Positions 9,087-16,949 of a DNA stretch of 64,000 bases are shown here, piece by piece. This DNA comes from Acidimicrobiia bacterium (GTDB lineage Bacteria; Actinomycetota; Acidimicrobiia; Acidimicrobiales; Bin134): the NCBI GenBank assembly GCA_022822265.1, contig JAJECA010000002.1, forward strand, positions 1-64,000, read 5' to 3'. A program made the translations under genes and the position numbers. Each line of letters starts with the position of its first letter. Position 1 is the stretch's first letter. The notes below the pieces were generated by a model. That model saw only the letters and a list, made by a program, of their open reading frames with translations, ran no database searches and had not been told where the DNA came from.

Positions 9087-9870
9087 AGAGCGGCCCGGAT
9101 ATGCCTCCGTCCTTTCTTACTCGCCAGAAGTGGATGGCCATGAATATGACGATCACAAAGGGCAGCATCAGCACGTGAAGCACATACCATCGCAGCAGCG
9201 TGTCGGTGCCGATCTCCACGCTTCCGAGCAATACGAAGCGCACTTGATCGCCGAATACAGGGGTGAACCCCATCATGTTGGTTCCCACCGTCACCGCCCA
9301 TAGGGCCAGCTGGTCCCAGGGAAGCAGATAGCCGGTGAACGACAGCAGCAGGGTGAGGGTCAGCAGTATGACGCCAATGACCCAATTGAACTCCCGGGGT
9401 GGTTTGTAGGCCCCGTGGTAGAAGACCCGGGCCATGTGCAAGAACACGGTGATGACCATGAGGTGCGCGGCCCATCGGTGCATGTTGCGCACCAGCAGCC
9501 CGAAGGCGACTGAGGTTTGGAGGGTGTAGATGTCGTCCCAGGCCTGCGCGGCGGTGGGCCGGTAGAAGAACATCAAGAAGATGCCGGTCACCGTGAGAAG
9601 GATGAACAAGAAAAAGCTGAGGCCGCCCAAACACAGGGTGTAGCTGACCTTCACCGCGTGGCGCTTCACCTTCACCGGGTGGAGGTGGTACAGCACGCTG
9701 TTCATGATCACGTAGCTGCGATTCCTGGGGCTGTCGCTGTATCCCTTGCGGAAGATCGACCCCGGACGGAAGATGGACGACCAGGCCTGCGATCCCTGGA
9801 CGTCGCTCATCATTTGGCTCGCGGCCTGCTTGGCTCGCTCGCTTGCCGGTGGTCTGGGCTGCTTTGCCAC
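9085..9870 (-). CDS. qcrB: cytochrome b6-like subunit of menaquinol:cytochrome c reductase
   Basis: 261 residues from GTG 9870, which has AGGAG four bases upstream; longer open frame upstream is shadow of the ferredoxin gene. Four helices carry the bis-heme ligands: HRW followed 13 residues later by LHMARV, and LHVLML followed 14 residues later by HFWRVRKDGG. This 13/14 spacing is that of cytochrome b6. The TLCLGG segment near the first helix matches the Cys that covalently holds the extra heme c of b6f-type complexes. Half-length cytochrome b; subunit IV is the next gene. Confidence 0.92.
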   Translation of the reverse strand: MAKQPRPPASERAKQAASQMMSDVQGSQAWSSIFRPGSIFRKGYSDSPRNRSYVIMNSVLYHLHPVKVKRHAVKVSYTLCLGGLSFFLFILLTVTGIFLMFFYRPTAAQAWDDIYTLQTSVAFGLLVRNMHRWAAHLMVITVFLHMARVFYHGAYKPPREFNWVIGVILLTLTLLLSFTGYLLPWDQLALWAVTVGTNMMGFTPVFGDQVRFVLLGSVEIGTDTLLRWYVLHVLMLPFVIVIFMAIHFWRVRKDGGISGPL

Positions 9871-9968
9871 GTTGCTCCTGAGTCCTCTTCCTGGGGTCCT
9901 GCTAAAGCCTGACGGTTTCTGCTCTTGGTGACTGATCCATGTCTCTCTATCCGTTCCGGGCCTAAGTT

Positions 9969-10385
9969 CTAGGTCAACCGCATGCCGTAGCCGTAGCCGT
10001 AGCTGGTCATTCGCTGATGGGGGTCGCCATCGCCTCCTGGATCGCCCAGCCGACCCAGGGTGATCACGCCCGTGGGGCACCGGTCCACGCACAATGCGCA
10101 GCGGGTGCAGGCGTCCTCGTCGATGGTGAAGATCACATGGTCGCTGGGGTCGATGCCGGGCTGCTCGGCGCCCACCGCCACGTCGACCGCTTCGGGAGTG
10201 ACCATGTGGATGCACTTCCACGGACAGATGTCCACGCATCCCTCGCACATGATGCACTCGGACTGGTCGATGTGGATGAACTGCTTGGGCTTGACCTTGC
10301 TCTGGAGGTAGTCGTTGTCCACCTCGACCAACACGTAGTCATCGCGGAACTCCGGCATGGGGGGGTTGGCATCACTGCTGGCCAT
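9969..10385 (-). CDS. 2[4Fe-4S] ferredoxin in the cytochrome bc operon
   Basis: 138 residues with two ferredoxin motifs, CIMCEGCVDICPWKC (about 44-58) and CTRCALCVDRCP (about 92-103). The linker of about 35 residues is longer than in small bacterial ferredoxins, and there are extensions at both ends. It overlaps the upstream gene by one base (TAATG) and precedes qcrB by 98 bases. Its position suggests it serves the quinone-cytochrome chain, but the partner cannot be read from the sequence. Confidence 0.88.
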   Translation of the reverse strand: MASSDANPPMPEFRDDYVLVEVDNDYLQSKVKPKQFIHIDQSECIMCEGCVDICPWKCIHMVTPEAVDVAVGAEQPGIDPSDHVIFTIDEDACTRCALCVDRCPTGVITLGRLGDPGGDGDPHQRMTSYGYGYGMRLT

Positions 10386-10969
10386 TAGCTTGTCGCCCCC
10401 TCTCTCACGATCGGTCGTCCATATTCGGACTTCTCAACCTCGACCGGAGCGGTCTTGCCCCGGTTCTGCCATACCATCCAGCCGGCAATGTTCCCGGCCA
10501 ACGCCAAACCGTAGATCAACACCGCCACCACATCGCGCAATACCAAATAGGGCAGGTCGAAGGGCAGGGCCCAGGAAATGATGCCCTGGTTGCCCACGTA
10601 GTAACCCTCAATCAAGCGGTCTTTGCGCCAGCCCAGCTCGCTGTCGGCGTACACCAGCCACTGGTGGGGCACCACGCCATAGATCCAGAACAACAGGAAG
10701 AAGACCAATGCGGCGCCAAACATGGCCTCGCCCCAGGTGTGGTACTTGCCCACCGGCCGGCGGCGGGCGTACTCCAAGAAGGCAACGATGCCCAGCACGG
10801 ACACCACCAAGGAGGCGGTGAGGGCCACATTGAAGTACGGCGCACCCAAGCCTTCGTCGTACTGGTGGACGGCGATGAAGGCCCACAGGGCCAAGTAGAG
10901 GACGAAGCATCCTCCGAGGGCCTTGTAGAAATTGGTGACGGCGATGTCTATGGGCCTTTGCGCGGCCAC
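10385..10969 (-). CDS. four-helix membrane protein, first gene of the bc/nuo operon
   Basis: 194 residues from GTG 10969, chosen because GGGAGG lies just upstream. Four predicted membrane helices (about 17-35, 48-68, 82-102 and 150-172) with a hydrophilic loop containing YYVGNQGIISWALPFDLPY. I do not recognise the family and see no cofactor ligands. It heads a string of minus-strand genes that continues without a break through the b6f-type complex to nuoG, so it is probably part of that respiratory assembly. Confidence 0.75.
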   Translation of the reverse strand: MAAQRPIDIAVTNFYKALGGCFVLYLALWAFIAVHQYDEGLGAPYFNVALTASLVVSVLGIVAFLEYARRRPVGKYHTWGEAMFGAALVFFLLFWIYGVVPHQWLVYADSELGWRKDRLIEGYYVGNQGIISWALPFDLPYLVLRDVVAVLIYGLALAGNIAGWMVWQNRGKTAPVEVEKSEYGRPIVREGATS

Positions 10970-11057
10970 GGTCCTCCCTTTATGGGTGCGGTCGCGATTG
11001 ATAGTAGTAGCCCCACCCTGCACTTCTACACATCAAAGTGACCGCTCCTCACCCCCC

Positions 11058-11075
11058 GTTTTGGCCGACCAAAAC
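11058..11075. promoter_or_regulatory. palindrome in the divergent respiratory promoter region
   Basis: Perfect inverted repeat GTTTTGG-CCGA-CCAAAAC in the 200-base gap between the minus-strand bc/nuo operon and the plus-strand cytochrome c gene. Its place midway between divergent starts suits an operator for a dimeric regulator. I could not assign convincing -35/-10 boxes for either direction. Confidence 0.35.
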
Positions 11076-11127
11076 CACTGCCGGCAATGGTTAGGCCGCT
11101 AGCGTCAAGCGAGCGTAATGTGGCACG

Positions 11128-11149
11128 GGGCCGGAGGCTGATCCGGCCC
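11128..11149 (+). other. GC-rich hairpin in the leader of the cytochrome c gene
   Basis: Inverted repeat GGGCCGG-AGGCTGAT-CCGGCCC ends 20 bases before the TTG start and 11 bases before the GGAGGAG ribosome-binding site. No T-run follows. It could affect translation or mRNA stability of the cytochrome gene. Confidence 0.3.
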
Positions 11150-11169
11150 AGAGTCATACCGGAGGAGCG

Positions 11170-11946
11170 TTGGTAGAAGTACCCGAGCATCTGCTGCAAC
11201 GATCGGCAGATCGTCGCCGTGATCTCGGCGCGACCACGGGCGACGAACCGGCCGCGGAGGTTCCGCCATCGGAAACCAGCGCCGCTCCTGCGGTGGCTCA
11301 AGCCCAAGCTCCTGAGGTTGCGGCGGCACCGACTCTTCCCGAGCTTCCCGATCTAGAGCCCGAGCCCGAACCCCAGCCCGAGCCGGTCAAGCCGTGGGTT
11401 CAAGCCGCGCTGACCCGCAAGAAGATCCCGGTGTGGGCCGTGCCGGTGCTCATCTTTCTGCCGTTTTGGGCCATCATCTTCGCAGGCACGCTGGAATCGC
11501 CGGAGCACGACAGCGAGATCATCGCCATGGGCCGGGAGGTCTACGAAGGCAACGGCGGGTGCGCCGGCTGCCACGGGGCCGACGGCGGTGGCGGGATCGG
11601 CCCGGCACTGGTCGACGGCCAAGTCCTCAGCGCCTTCGTCGACTGGCGCAACCACGTGATCTGGGTGGTCAACGGCTCGCCCCCCGCCGGACAGGTGTAC
11701 AACGACAAGGGCGAAGTCTCCACCGCAGGCATGCCTTCCAACGGCGACAAGCTTTCCGCCCGGGAGATCTTGGCCGTGACCTATTTCGAGCGAGTCGAGC
11801 TGGGCGGGGCCGCCGAGGCCGATCTGCACGACCTTGAAGAGCTGTTTGAGGCCGAGGCAGTGCTGCCCAATCAGTTCGACATCGGAGGGACCTTTCCCAG
11901 CACGTTGAACGGGCTTATGGCCAGCGCCGGGATCGGAGCGGGATAA
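11170..11946 (+). CDS. membrane-anchored monoheme cytochrome c
   Basis: 258 residues from TTG 11170, preceded by a strong GGAGGAG. Order: a basic N-terminal segment with VPEHLLQR at 4-11, a Pro/Glu/Ala-rich linker to about residue 75, one membrane helix (about 86-106), then a class I cytochrome c domain with CAGCH at 131-135 and a likely axial Met in AGMPSNG. It is divergent from the bc/nuo operon. It probably carries electrons between the b6f-type complex and the oxidase. The N-terminal motif is shared with the subunit IV protein. Confidence 0.85.
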   Translation: MVEVPEHLLQRSADRRRDLGATTGDEPAAEVPPSETSAAPAVAQAQAPEVAAAPTLPELPDLEPEPEPQPEPVKPWVQAALTRKKIPVWAVPVLIFLPFWAIIFAGTLESPEHDSEIIAMGREVYEGNGGCAGCHGADGGGGIGPALVDGQVLSAFVDWRNHVIWVVNGSPPAGQVYNDKGEVSTAGMPSNGDKLSAREILAVTYFERVELGGAAEADLHDLEELFEAEAVLPNQFDIGGTFPSTLNGLMASAGIGAG

Positions 11947-11985
11947 TCCTCTCGCGAGCCAAGCTGGCGGCGTGATCAACCGCGA

Positions 11986-13239
11986 ATGTTGTCGATGACG
12001 CCTCGCCGCGACCTGCTGGTGGTCGGCGGCGGTCCGGCAGGAGCAGCCACCGCCTACTGGGCTGCCCGCCACGGCCTCGACGTGGTGGTGGTTGAGCGCA
12101 AGGAGTTTCCCCGCGACAAGACGTGCGGCGACGGGCTGACCCCTCGGGCAGTCAAGTCGCTGTGCGATATGGGTTTGGAAGACCAGCTCTCCCGCTACCA
12201 CCGCTATCGGGGCCTGCGGGCCGTGGCCCACAAGCGCACCATGGAACTCGACTGGCCCCTGCACCCGGAGTTTCCCGACTACGGCTATGTGGTGCGACGC
12301 CGGGAACTCGACCAGATGGTGGCCGACCACGCGGTGGCCGCCGGCGCTGAGATGCTGCTGGCTACCGAGGCCACCCAGCCGATTCTGGTCAACGGGCTGC
12401 TCGACGGGGCCGAGGTGGTGGACAAGACCACTGGGCGCACCAGCCAGATCCGGGCCCGCTATGTGGCGGTGGCCGACGGGGCCAACTCCCGGTTCGGCCG
12501 GGCTCTGGGAACCGCCCGAGACCGGGCCTACCCGCAGGGGATGGCTATCCGCACCTACTTCGAGAGCCCGCTGCACGACACGCCGTGGATCGAGAGCGCG
12601 CTGGACATGCGGGACCGCAACGGGAACTCGCTGCCCGGCTACGGCTGGATCTTCCCGCTGGGCGACGGCTGCGTGAACGTGGGCGTGGGGCTTCTGTCCA
12701 CGTTCCGCGACTACACCTCGGTGAACACCTCGCATCTGATGCGGGAGTTCGCGGCCACCCTGCCCGCCTACTGGGAGATCGATCCCGACCGGCCGCTCAT
12801 GGAGCCGGTGGGAGGGCGCCTGCCCATGGCCGGATCGGTGCACCCCAAGGTGGGGCCGAACTACCTGGTGGTGGGGGACGCGGCCGGCTCGGTGAATCCG
12901 TTCAACGGCGAGGGCATCGACTACGCCTACGAGACCGGGAAGATGGCTGCCGACCTGGTGGCCGAGGCCATTGCCACCGGCGACGGCGGGGTGATCTGGC
13001 AATACCCGGAGCTGCTGGAGGAGAACTACGGGGCGTATTTCCGGGTGGCCCGGATTTTCGCCCGGCTGATCGGCAAGCCCGCGCTGCTGCGGGAGCTCAC
13101 CCGGATCGGCATGCAATCTCGCCCGGCCATGGAATGGGCTCTGCGGATCATGGCCAACCTCATGGACCCCAACGACCCCGGTCCAGCCGAGTACATCTAC
13201 AAGGCAGCCGCCCGGGTCTCCATGGCCGCTTCGCCGTGA
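11986..13239 (+). CDS. geranylgeranyl reductase family FAD-dependent oxidoreductase
   Basis: 417 residues. The N-terminal FAD-binding motif VVGGGPAGAATAYWAARHG is followed by KTCGDGLTPRAV, and the second FAD motif VVGDAAGSVNPFNGEGI lies near residue 300. These are hallmarks of the geranylgeranyl/menaquinone reductase family, which saturates isoprenoid chains. In a menaquinone-using actinobacterium with respiratory genes alongside, reduction of the menaquinone side chain (MenJ-like) is the best guess; archaeal-type lipid or carotenoid roles are alternatives. ATG at 11986 or 11995 could be the start. Confidence 0.82.
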   Translation: MLSMTPRRDLLVVGGGPAGAATAYWAARHGLDVVVVERKEFPRDKTCGDGLTPRAVKSLCDMGLEDQLSRYHRYRGLRAVAHKRTMELDWPLHPEFPDYGYVVRRRELDQMVADHAVAAGAEMLLATEATQPILVNGLLDGAEVVDKTTGRTSQIRARYVAVADGANSRFGRALGTARDRAYPQGMAIRTYFESPLHDTPWIESALDMRDRNGNSLPGYGWIFPLGDGCVNVGVGLLSTFRDYTSVNTSHLMREFAATLPAYWEIDPDRPLMEPVGGRLPMAGSVHPKVGPNYLVVGDAAGSVNPFNGEGIDYAYETGKMAADLVAEAIATGDGGVIWQYPELLEENYGAYFRVARIFARLIGKPALLRELTRIGMQSRPAMEWALRIMANLMDPNDPGPAEYIYKAAARVSMAASP

Positions 13240-13243
13240 GGGG

Positions 13244-13260
13244 AAGAGCCTCAGGCTCTT
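13244..13260. terminator. hairpin between convergent genes
   Basis: AAGAGCC-TCA-GGCTCTT lies between the convergent ends of the reductase gene and hemL, and includes the hemL stop codon. Outer pairing GGGAA/TTCCC can extend it. No T-run follows, so its strength as a terminator is uncertain; the convergent position supports that role in both directions. Confidence 0.45.
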
Positions 13261-14512
13261 AGGTTCCCAGCGCCGCGGTGAAGGCCTCCACCGTGGTGTC
13301 GATGTGGTCGTCGGAGTGGGCCAGGCTGGGGAACAGGGCTTCGTAAGGGCCGGGGGCGAAGGCCACGCCCGCGTCGAGGAGGGCGTGGAACACCCGGGGG
13401 TAGACACCGTTTTCCGCGGCGGCTTTGGCTTGGTCGAAGTCGGTTGGAGCTTCTTCGCAGAAGAACACCCCGAGCAGCGACCCCACCCGGGGCACAATGC
13501 AGGCGGTGCCGGCGGCGGTGGCTGCTTTGGTCATGCCGTCGGCCAGGCGGGCCGCGGTGCCGGTGAGGGTGCGGTAGGCGTCGGGGGTGAGCTGATCCAG
13601 GGTGGCCAAACCGGCTGCGGTGGCCAGGGGATTCCCCGAGAGGGTTCCGGCCTGGTACACGCCGCCCAAAGGAGCGAGGTGCTCCATGAGATCGGCTCGC
13701 CCGCCGAACACGCCGATGGGCAGGCCGCCGCCCACCACCTTGCCGAAGCACCACAGGTCGGGGGTCACCCCGAACCACTCGGTGGCCCCGCCGGGGGCCA
13801 AGCGGAATCCGGTGATGACCTCGTCGAACACCAGCAGGGCGCCAGCTTGGTCGCAGGCTGTTCGCAGCCCCTCCAGGAAACCGGGTACCGGGGCCACCAC
13901 CCCCATGTTGGCCGCCACCGGCTCCACCACCACCGCGGCCACATCGTGGTCCATTTCGGGAACCTGGTTGTAGGGGGCCACCACGGTGTCGGCCACCGCT
14001 CCCGGGGTGACGCCGGCCGAGTCGGCCAGCCCCTGGTTGGCCACTCCGCTGCCGCCGGCGGCCAGGAGGGCATCGCTGTGGCCGTGGTAGCAGCCGGCGA
14101 ACTTGATGATCTTGGTGCGGCCGGTGGCGCCCCGGGCCAGCCGGATGGCGGCCATGGCCGCCTCGGTGCCGCTGGACGTGAGCCGGGTCCAATCCATTCC
14201 GGGCACGCGGTCGCAGAGCACCTCGGCCAAGAGCACCTCACGCTCGGTGGGCGCTCCATAGCTGGTGCCGTCGGCCGCGGCCTTGGCCACCGCCTCGGTC
14301 ACCGCGGGGTGGGCATGGCCCAATATGCCGGGGCCATAGCTCTGCACGTAGTCGATGTAGCGGCGCCCCTCCACGTCCCACACGTATGGCCCCTCGGCTC
14401 GGGCCACAAAGTACGGGATGCCCCCCACCGAGCGAAACGAGCGCACCGGAGAGTTGACTCCTCCGGGAATCACCCGCTGCGCCCGCTCGAACAACCCCCG
14501 GTTGGTGACCAT
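13259..14512 (-). CDS. hemL: glutamate-1-semialdehyde 2,1-aminomutase
   Basis: 417 residues, full length. This PLP enzyme makes 5-aminolevulinate from glutamate-1-semialdehyde in the C5 pathway. Seen: VIPGGVNSPVRSF at the N-terminus, SSGTEAAMAAIRLAR, CYHGHSDALL, the LLVFDEVITGFR aspartate, and the PLP lysine in CFGKVVGGGLP. It is the last gene of the tetrapyrrole operon. hemA lies in the same operon, giving the complete two-step route to 5-aminolevulinate. hemB is not in the window. Confidence 0.97.
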   Translation of the reverse strand: MVTNRGLFERAQRVIPGGVNSPVRSFRSVGGIPYFVARAEGPYVWDVEGRRYIDYVQSYGPGILGHAHPAVTEAVAKAAADGTSYGAPTEREVLLAEVLCDRVPGMDWTRLTSSGTEAAMAAIRLARGATGRTKIIKFAGCYHGHSDALLAAGGSGVANQGLADSAGVTPGAVADTVVAPYNQVPEMDHDVAAVVVEPVAANMGVVAPVPGFLEGLRTACDQAGALLVFDEVITGFRLAPGGATEWFGVTPDLWCFGKVVGGGLPIGVFGGRADLMEHLAPLGGVYQAGTLSGNPLATAAGLATLDQLTPDAYRTLTGTAARLADGMTKAATAAGTACIVPRVGSLLGVFFCEEAPTDFDQAKAAAENGVYPRVFHALLDAGVAFAPGPYEALFPSLAHSDDHIDTTVEAFTAALGT

Positions 14513-14568
14513 GCCTGCGATCCTAGAGTTTGAGTTCTCCCATTTCGGCAGCGAGAACCCGGTGGGCC

Positions 14569-16047
14569 TCAGCGGGTGAAGAAGTTTTCGAGGGCGGCGA
14601 TCAGGCCGTCGACAGTGTGCTCGGCGGCCTCTACCGCCACCTCCAAGCCTCGGTCGCGGGCGGTGGCGGTGGTGATGGGGCCGATGGTGGCCACCACCTC
14701 GGGGGCCGCGTCGGCGCCGTAGGCGTCCACGAAGTTGGTGACGGTGGACGACGACGTGAAGGTGATGACCTCGGCGTCGGCCAGCCGGGCTGCCGCGTCG
14801 GGATCGGCTGCCGGTGCCACGGTGCGATAGGCGGGAACCACGTCCACGTCCCAGCCGGCGGCGGCCAGACCGTCGGGCAGCACATCGCGGGCGGTTTCGG
14901 CCCGGGGGATGAGCACCCGGCCCGGCCCGCCGGGCCCAGCCTCTTCAGGCCCAACCTCATCAGATAGGGCCTCTAGAAGGGCCTCGGCCACGTACTGCTC
15001 AGGGACCAGGTCGGCGACCACGTTGCGCTGGGCCAGCGCGGCCGCGGTACCGGGGCCGATGGCGGCCACCCGCACGCCCCCGAGGCTGCGGGCGTCGCGC
15101 AATTGCTCGAAGAACCGGGCCACCCCGGTGGGCGAGGTGAGAACCACCCAGTCGTACTGGCCAACCTCGGATGCGGCCCTCTCCAGTCGGCCGACGTCCT
15201 CAGGGGGCTCGAAGGCGATGACGGGCAACTCGGTGGCTTCTGCTCCCCGGCGGCGGAGATCTGCGGCCAGCGCGGCGGCTTGGGGCTGCGCCCGCGTCAC
15301 CACGATGCGGCGGCCGAACAGGGGCCGGTTCTCAAACCAGGCCAGATCAGCGGCAGCTACCTCGCCGATGACGATGGTGGCCGGTGGCTGGGGATCGAGG
15401 TCGGCCAGGGTGGCCAGGGTGGCCCGCAACGTGCGTTGGTTGGGGCGGGTGCCCCACCGCACGGCGGCCGCTGGGGTGTCGGGGTCCATGCCCCCGGCGA
15501 TGATCCGGTCGCAGATGGCGCGGCAACGGGCCGCACCCATGAGCACCACCACCGTGCCCCCCAAAGCGGCGACCGCTTCCCAGTTGACCGATCCCTCTCC
15601 TTTGGCCGGGTCCTCGTGGCCAGTGACCACGGTGAATGAGGTGGAGGAATACCGCATGGTCACGGGGATCCCGGCGTAGGCCGGAACGGCCACCGCCGAG
15701 GTGATTCCAGGGACCACCTCGAAGGCCACTCCGGCGGCGGCCAGCGCGGCGGCCTCCTCGCCTCCCCGGGCGAACACGAAGGGATCGCCGCCCTTGAGGC
15801 GCACCACCTGCTGTCCGGCCCGGCCTCGGGCCACCAGCAGGGCGTTGATGTCTTCTTGGGAGGTGCGGGGCCCGCCGGGCTGTTTGCCCACCGAGATGCG
15901 CTCGGCGTCGGCCGGGGCCAAATCGAGCAGGGACGCCACCGACAGCCGGTCGTAAACCACCACATCGGCGGTGGCCAGCACCTCTGCCGCTCGCAGGGTC
16001 AATAGGGCTGGGTCGCCCGGCCCCGCGCCCACCAGATAGACGGTCAT
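14569..16047 (-). CDS. uroporphyrinogen-III C-methyltransferase / uroporphyrinogen-III synthase fusion
   Basis: About 492 residues from ATG 16047. Residues 1-240 are the SAM-dependent methyltransferase domain (VYLVGAGPGDPALLTLRA, VVRLKGGDPFVFARGGEEA, GIPVTMR). From about 250 comes the HemD domain (RRIVVTRAQPQAAALA, DWVVLTSPTGV). The fusion makes uroporphyrinogen III and diverts part of it to precorrin-2, leading to siroheme or cobalamin. The start sits inside a 35-base duplication at the hemC junction (see the repeat at 16037). Such fusions are common in actinobacteria. Confidence 0.93.
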   Translation of the reverse strand: MTVYLVGAGPGDPALLTLRAAEVLATADVVVYDRLSVASLLDLAPADAERISVGKQPGGPRTSQEDINALLVARGRAGQQVVRLKGGDPFVFARGGEEAAALAAAGVAFEVVPGITSAVAVPAYAGIPVTMRYSSTSFTVVTGHEDPAKGEGSVNWEAVAALGGTVVVLMGAARCRAICDRIIAGGMDPDTPAAAVRWGTRPNQRTLRATLATLADLDPQPPATIVIGEVAAADLAWFENRPLFGRRIVVTRAQPQAAALAADLRRRGAEATELPVIAFEPPEDVGRLERAASEVGQYDWVVLTSPTGVARFFEQLRDARSLGGVRVAAIGPGTAAALAQRNVVADLVPEQYVAEALLEALSDEVGPEEAGPGGPGRVLIPRAETARDVLPDGLAAAGWDVDVVPAYRTVAPAADPDAAARLADAEVITFTSSSTVTNFVDAYGADAAPEVVATIGPITTATARDRGLEVAVEAAEHTVDGLIAALENFFTR

Positions 16048-16091
16048 GAGGCCACCCAAGCCGGCTTCAAGTAGACGGTCATGAGGCCACC
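16037..16091 (-). repeat. 35-base tandem duplication on the hemC stop / cobA start junction
   Basis: A 20-base sequence containing the overlapping stop and start (TCATGA) occurs twice, at 16037-16056 and 16072-16091, identical in all 20 positions, period 35. The copy next to hemC supplies the hemC stop and an ATG that opens a 12-residue frame, MTVYLKPAWVAS, whose TGA overlaps the real cobA ATG. The 4-base coupling is therefore kept but passed through a mini-ORF (16044-16082). Confidence 0.85.
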
Positions 16092-16939
16092 GCCTCTAGC
16101 AACTGGCGGGCCAAGCGCTGTCCCAGAGCCTCCCCGTCTTCTCCTTCACCCGCCACGGTGTGGCACCGGCTGTCGGGACCGTCGGCCAGCACGGCCCGCA
16201 TGGCCAGCGTGGAACCCTCGACGTGGGCGTGGGCACCGGCAGGCAGCGTGCAGTCGCCGCCCAGGGTGGACAGAAAGGCCCGCTCGGCGTCGACCGCCCT
16301 GCGGGTGGTGGGGTCTTCGATGGCGCCCAGCAATTCGCGCACCCGGCCATCATCGGCTCGGCACTCCACCGCCAGGGCGCCCTGGCCCACTTGGGGCACC
16401 ATGAGGTCGCAGCCCAGTACGTCGACCACCGGGGGATGCTCGCCCAAGCGATCCAATGCGGCCTGGGCCATGACTATGGCGTCGTAGTCGGCCGCTTTGG
16501 CCAGCCGAGTACCGATGTTGCCCCGCAGCTCGGCGAAGCGCAGATCGGGGCGCAGCTCCCGAAGCTGGATCCGGCGACGGGCTGAGCCGGTGGCCACCAA
16601 CCCGCCTTCGGGAAGATCGGACAAGCGGCAACCCACCAGCGCATCTCGGGGATCGGCTCGGCGAGGCACCGCAGCGATCACCAGCCCGTCGGGAGTGGCC
16701 GCCGGCAGGTCCTTGGCCGAGTGAACGGCGATGTCGGCTCGGCCGTCGAGCACCGCGGCCTGCACTTCCTTGACGAAAACCCCTTTGCCGCCGATGGCCG
16801 AGATGGGCTCGTCGGCCAACTGGTCGCCGGTGGTGGTGACCAAAACCTGTTGGACATCGGCGGCGCGGCCCAACAGTTCAGCAATGTGGGCGGTCTGCCA
16901 GCGGGCCAAGGCGCTGCCTCGGGTGGCGGCGCGCAGCAT
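16079..16939 (-). CDS. hemC: hydroxymethylbilane synthase (porphobilinogen deaminase)
   Basis: 286 residues, slightly short for the family. It polymerises four porphobilinogens. Seen: RAATRGSALARWQT, the KEVQAAVLDGRADIAVHSAKDLP segment with catalytic Asp, RRADPRDALVG, GSARRRIQL, and the Cys holding the dipyrromethane cofactor in LGGDCTLPAGAHA. It starts ten bases after hemA and is followed by the duplicated junction into the cobA-hemD fusion. Confidence 0.96.
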   Translation of the reverse strand: MLRAATRGSALARWQTAHIAELLGRAADVQQVLVTTTGDQLADEPISAIGGKGVFVKEVQAAVLDGRADIAVHSAKDLPAATPDGLVIAAVPRRADPRDALVGCRLSDLPEGGLVATGSARRRIQLRELRPDLRFAELRGNIGTRLAKAADYDAIVMAQAALDRLGEHPPVVDVLGCDLMVPQVGQGALAVECRADDGRVRELLGAIEDPTTRRAVDAERAFLSTLGGDCTLPAGAHAHVEGSTLAMRAVLADGPDSRCHTVAGEGEDGEALGQRLARQLLEAVAS

Positions 16940-16949
16940 GGGGGAAAGC

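Noticed and set aside
9902..9940. 12-codon frame MDQSPRAETVRL in the ferredoxin/qcrB gap
   Set aside because: Its stop lies 32 bases before the qcrB start, so there is no coupling, and no repeat is involved; likely chance.
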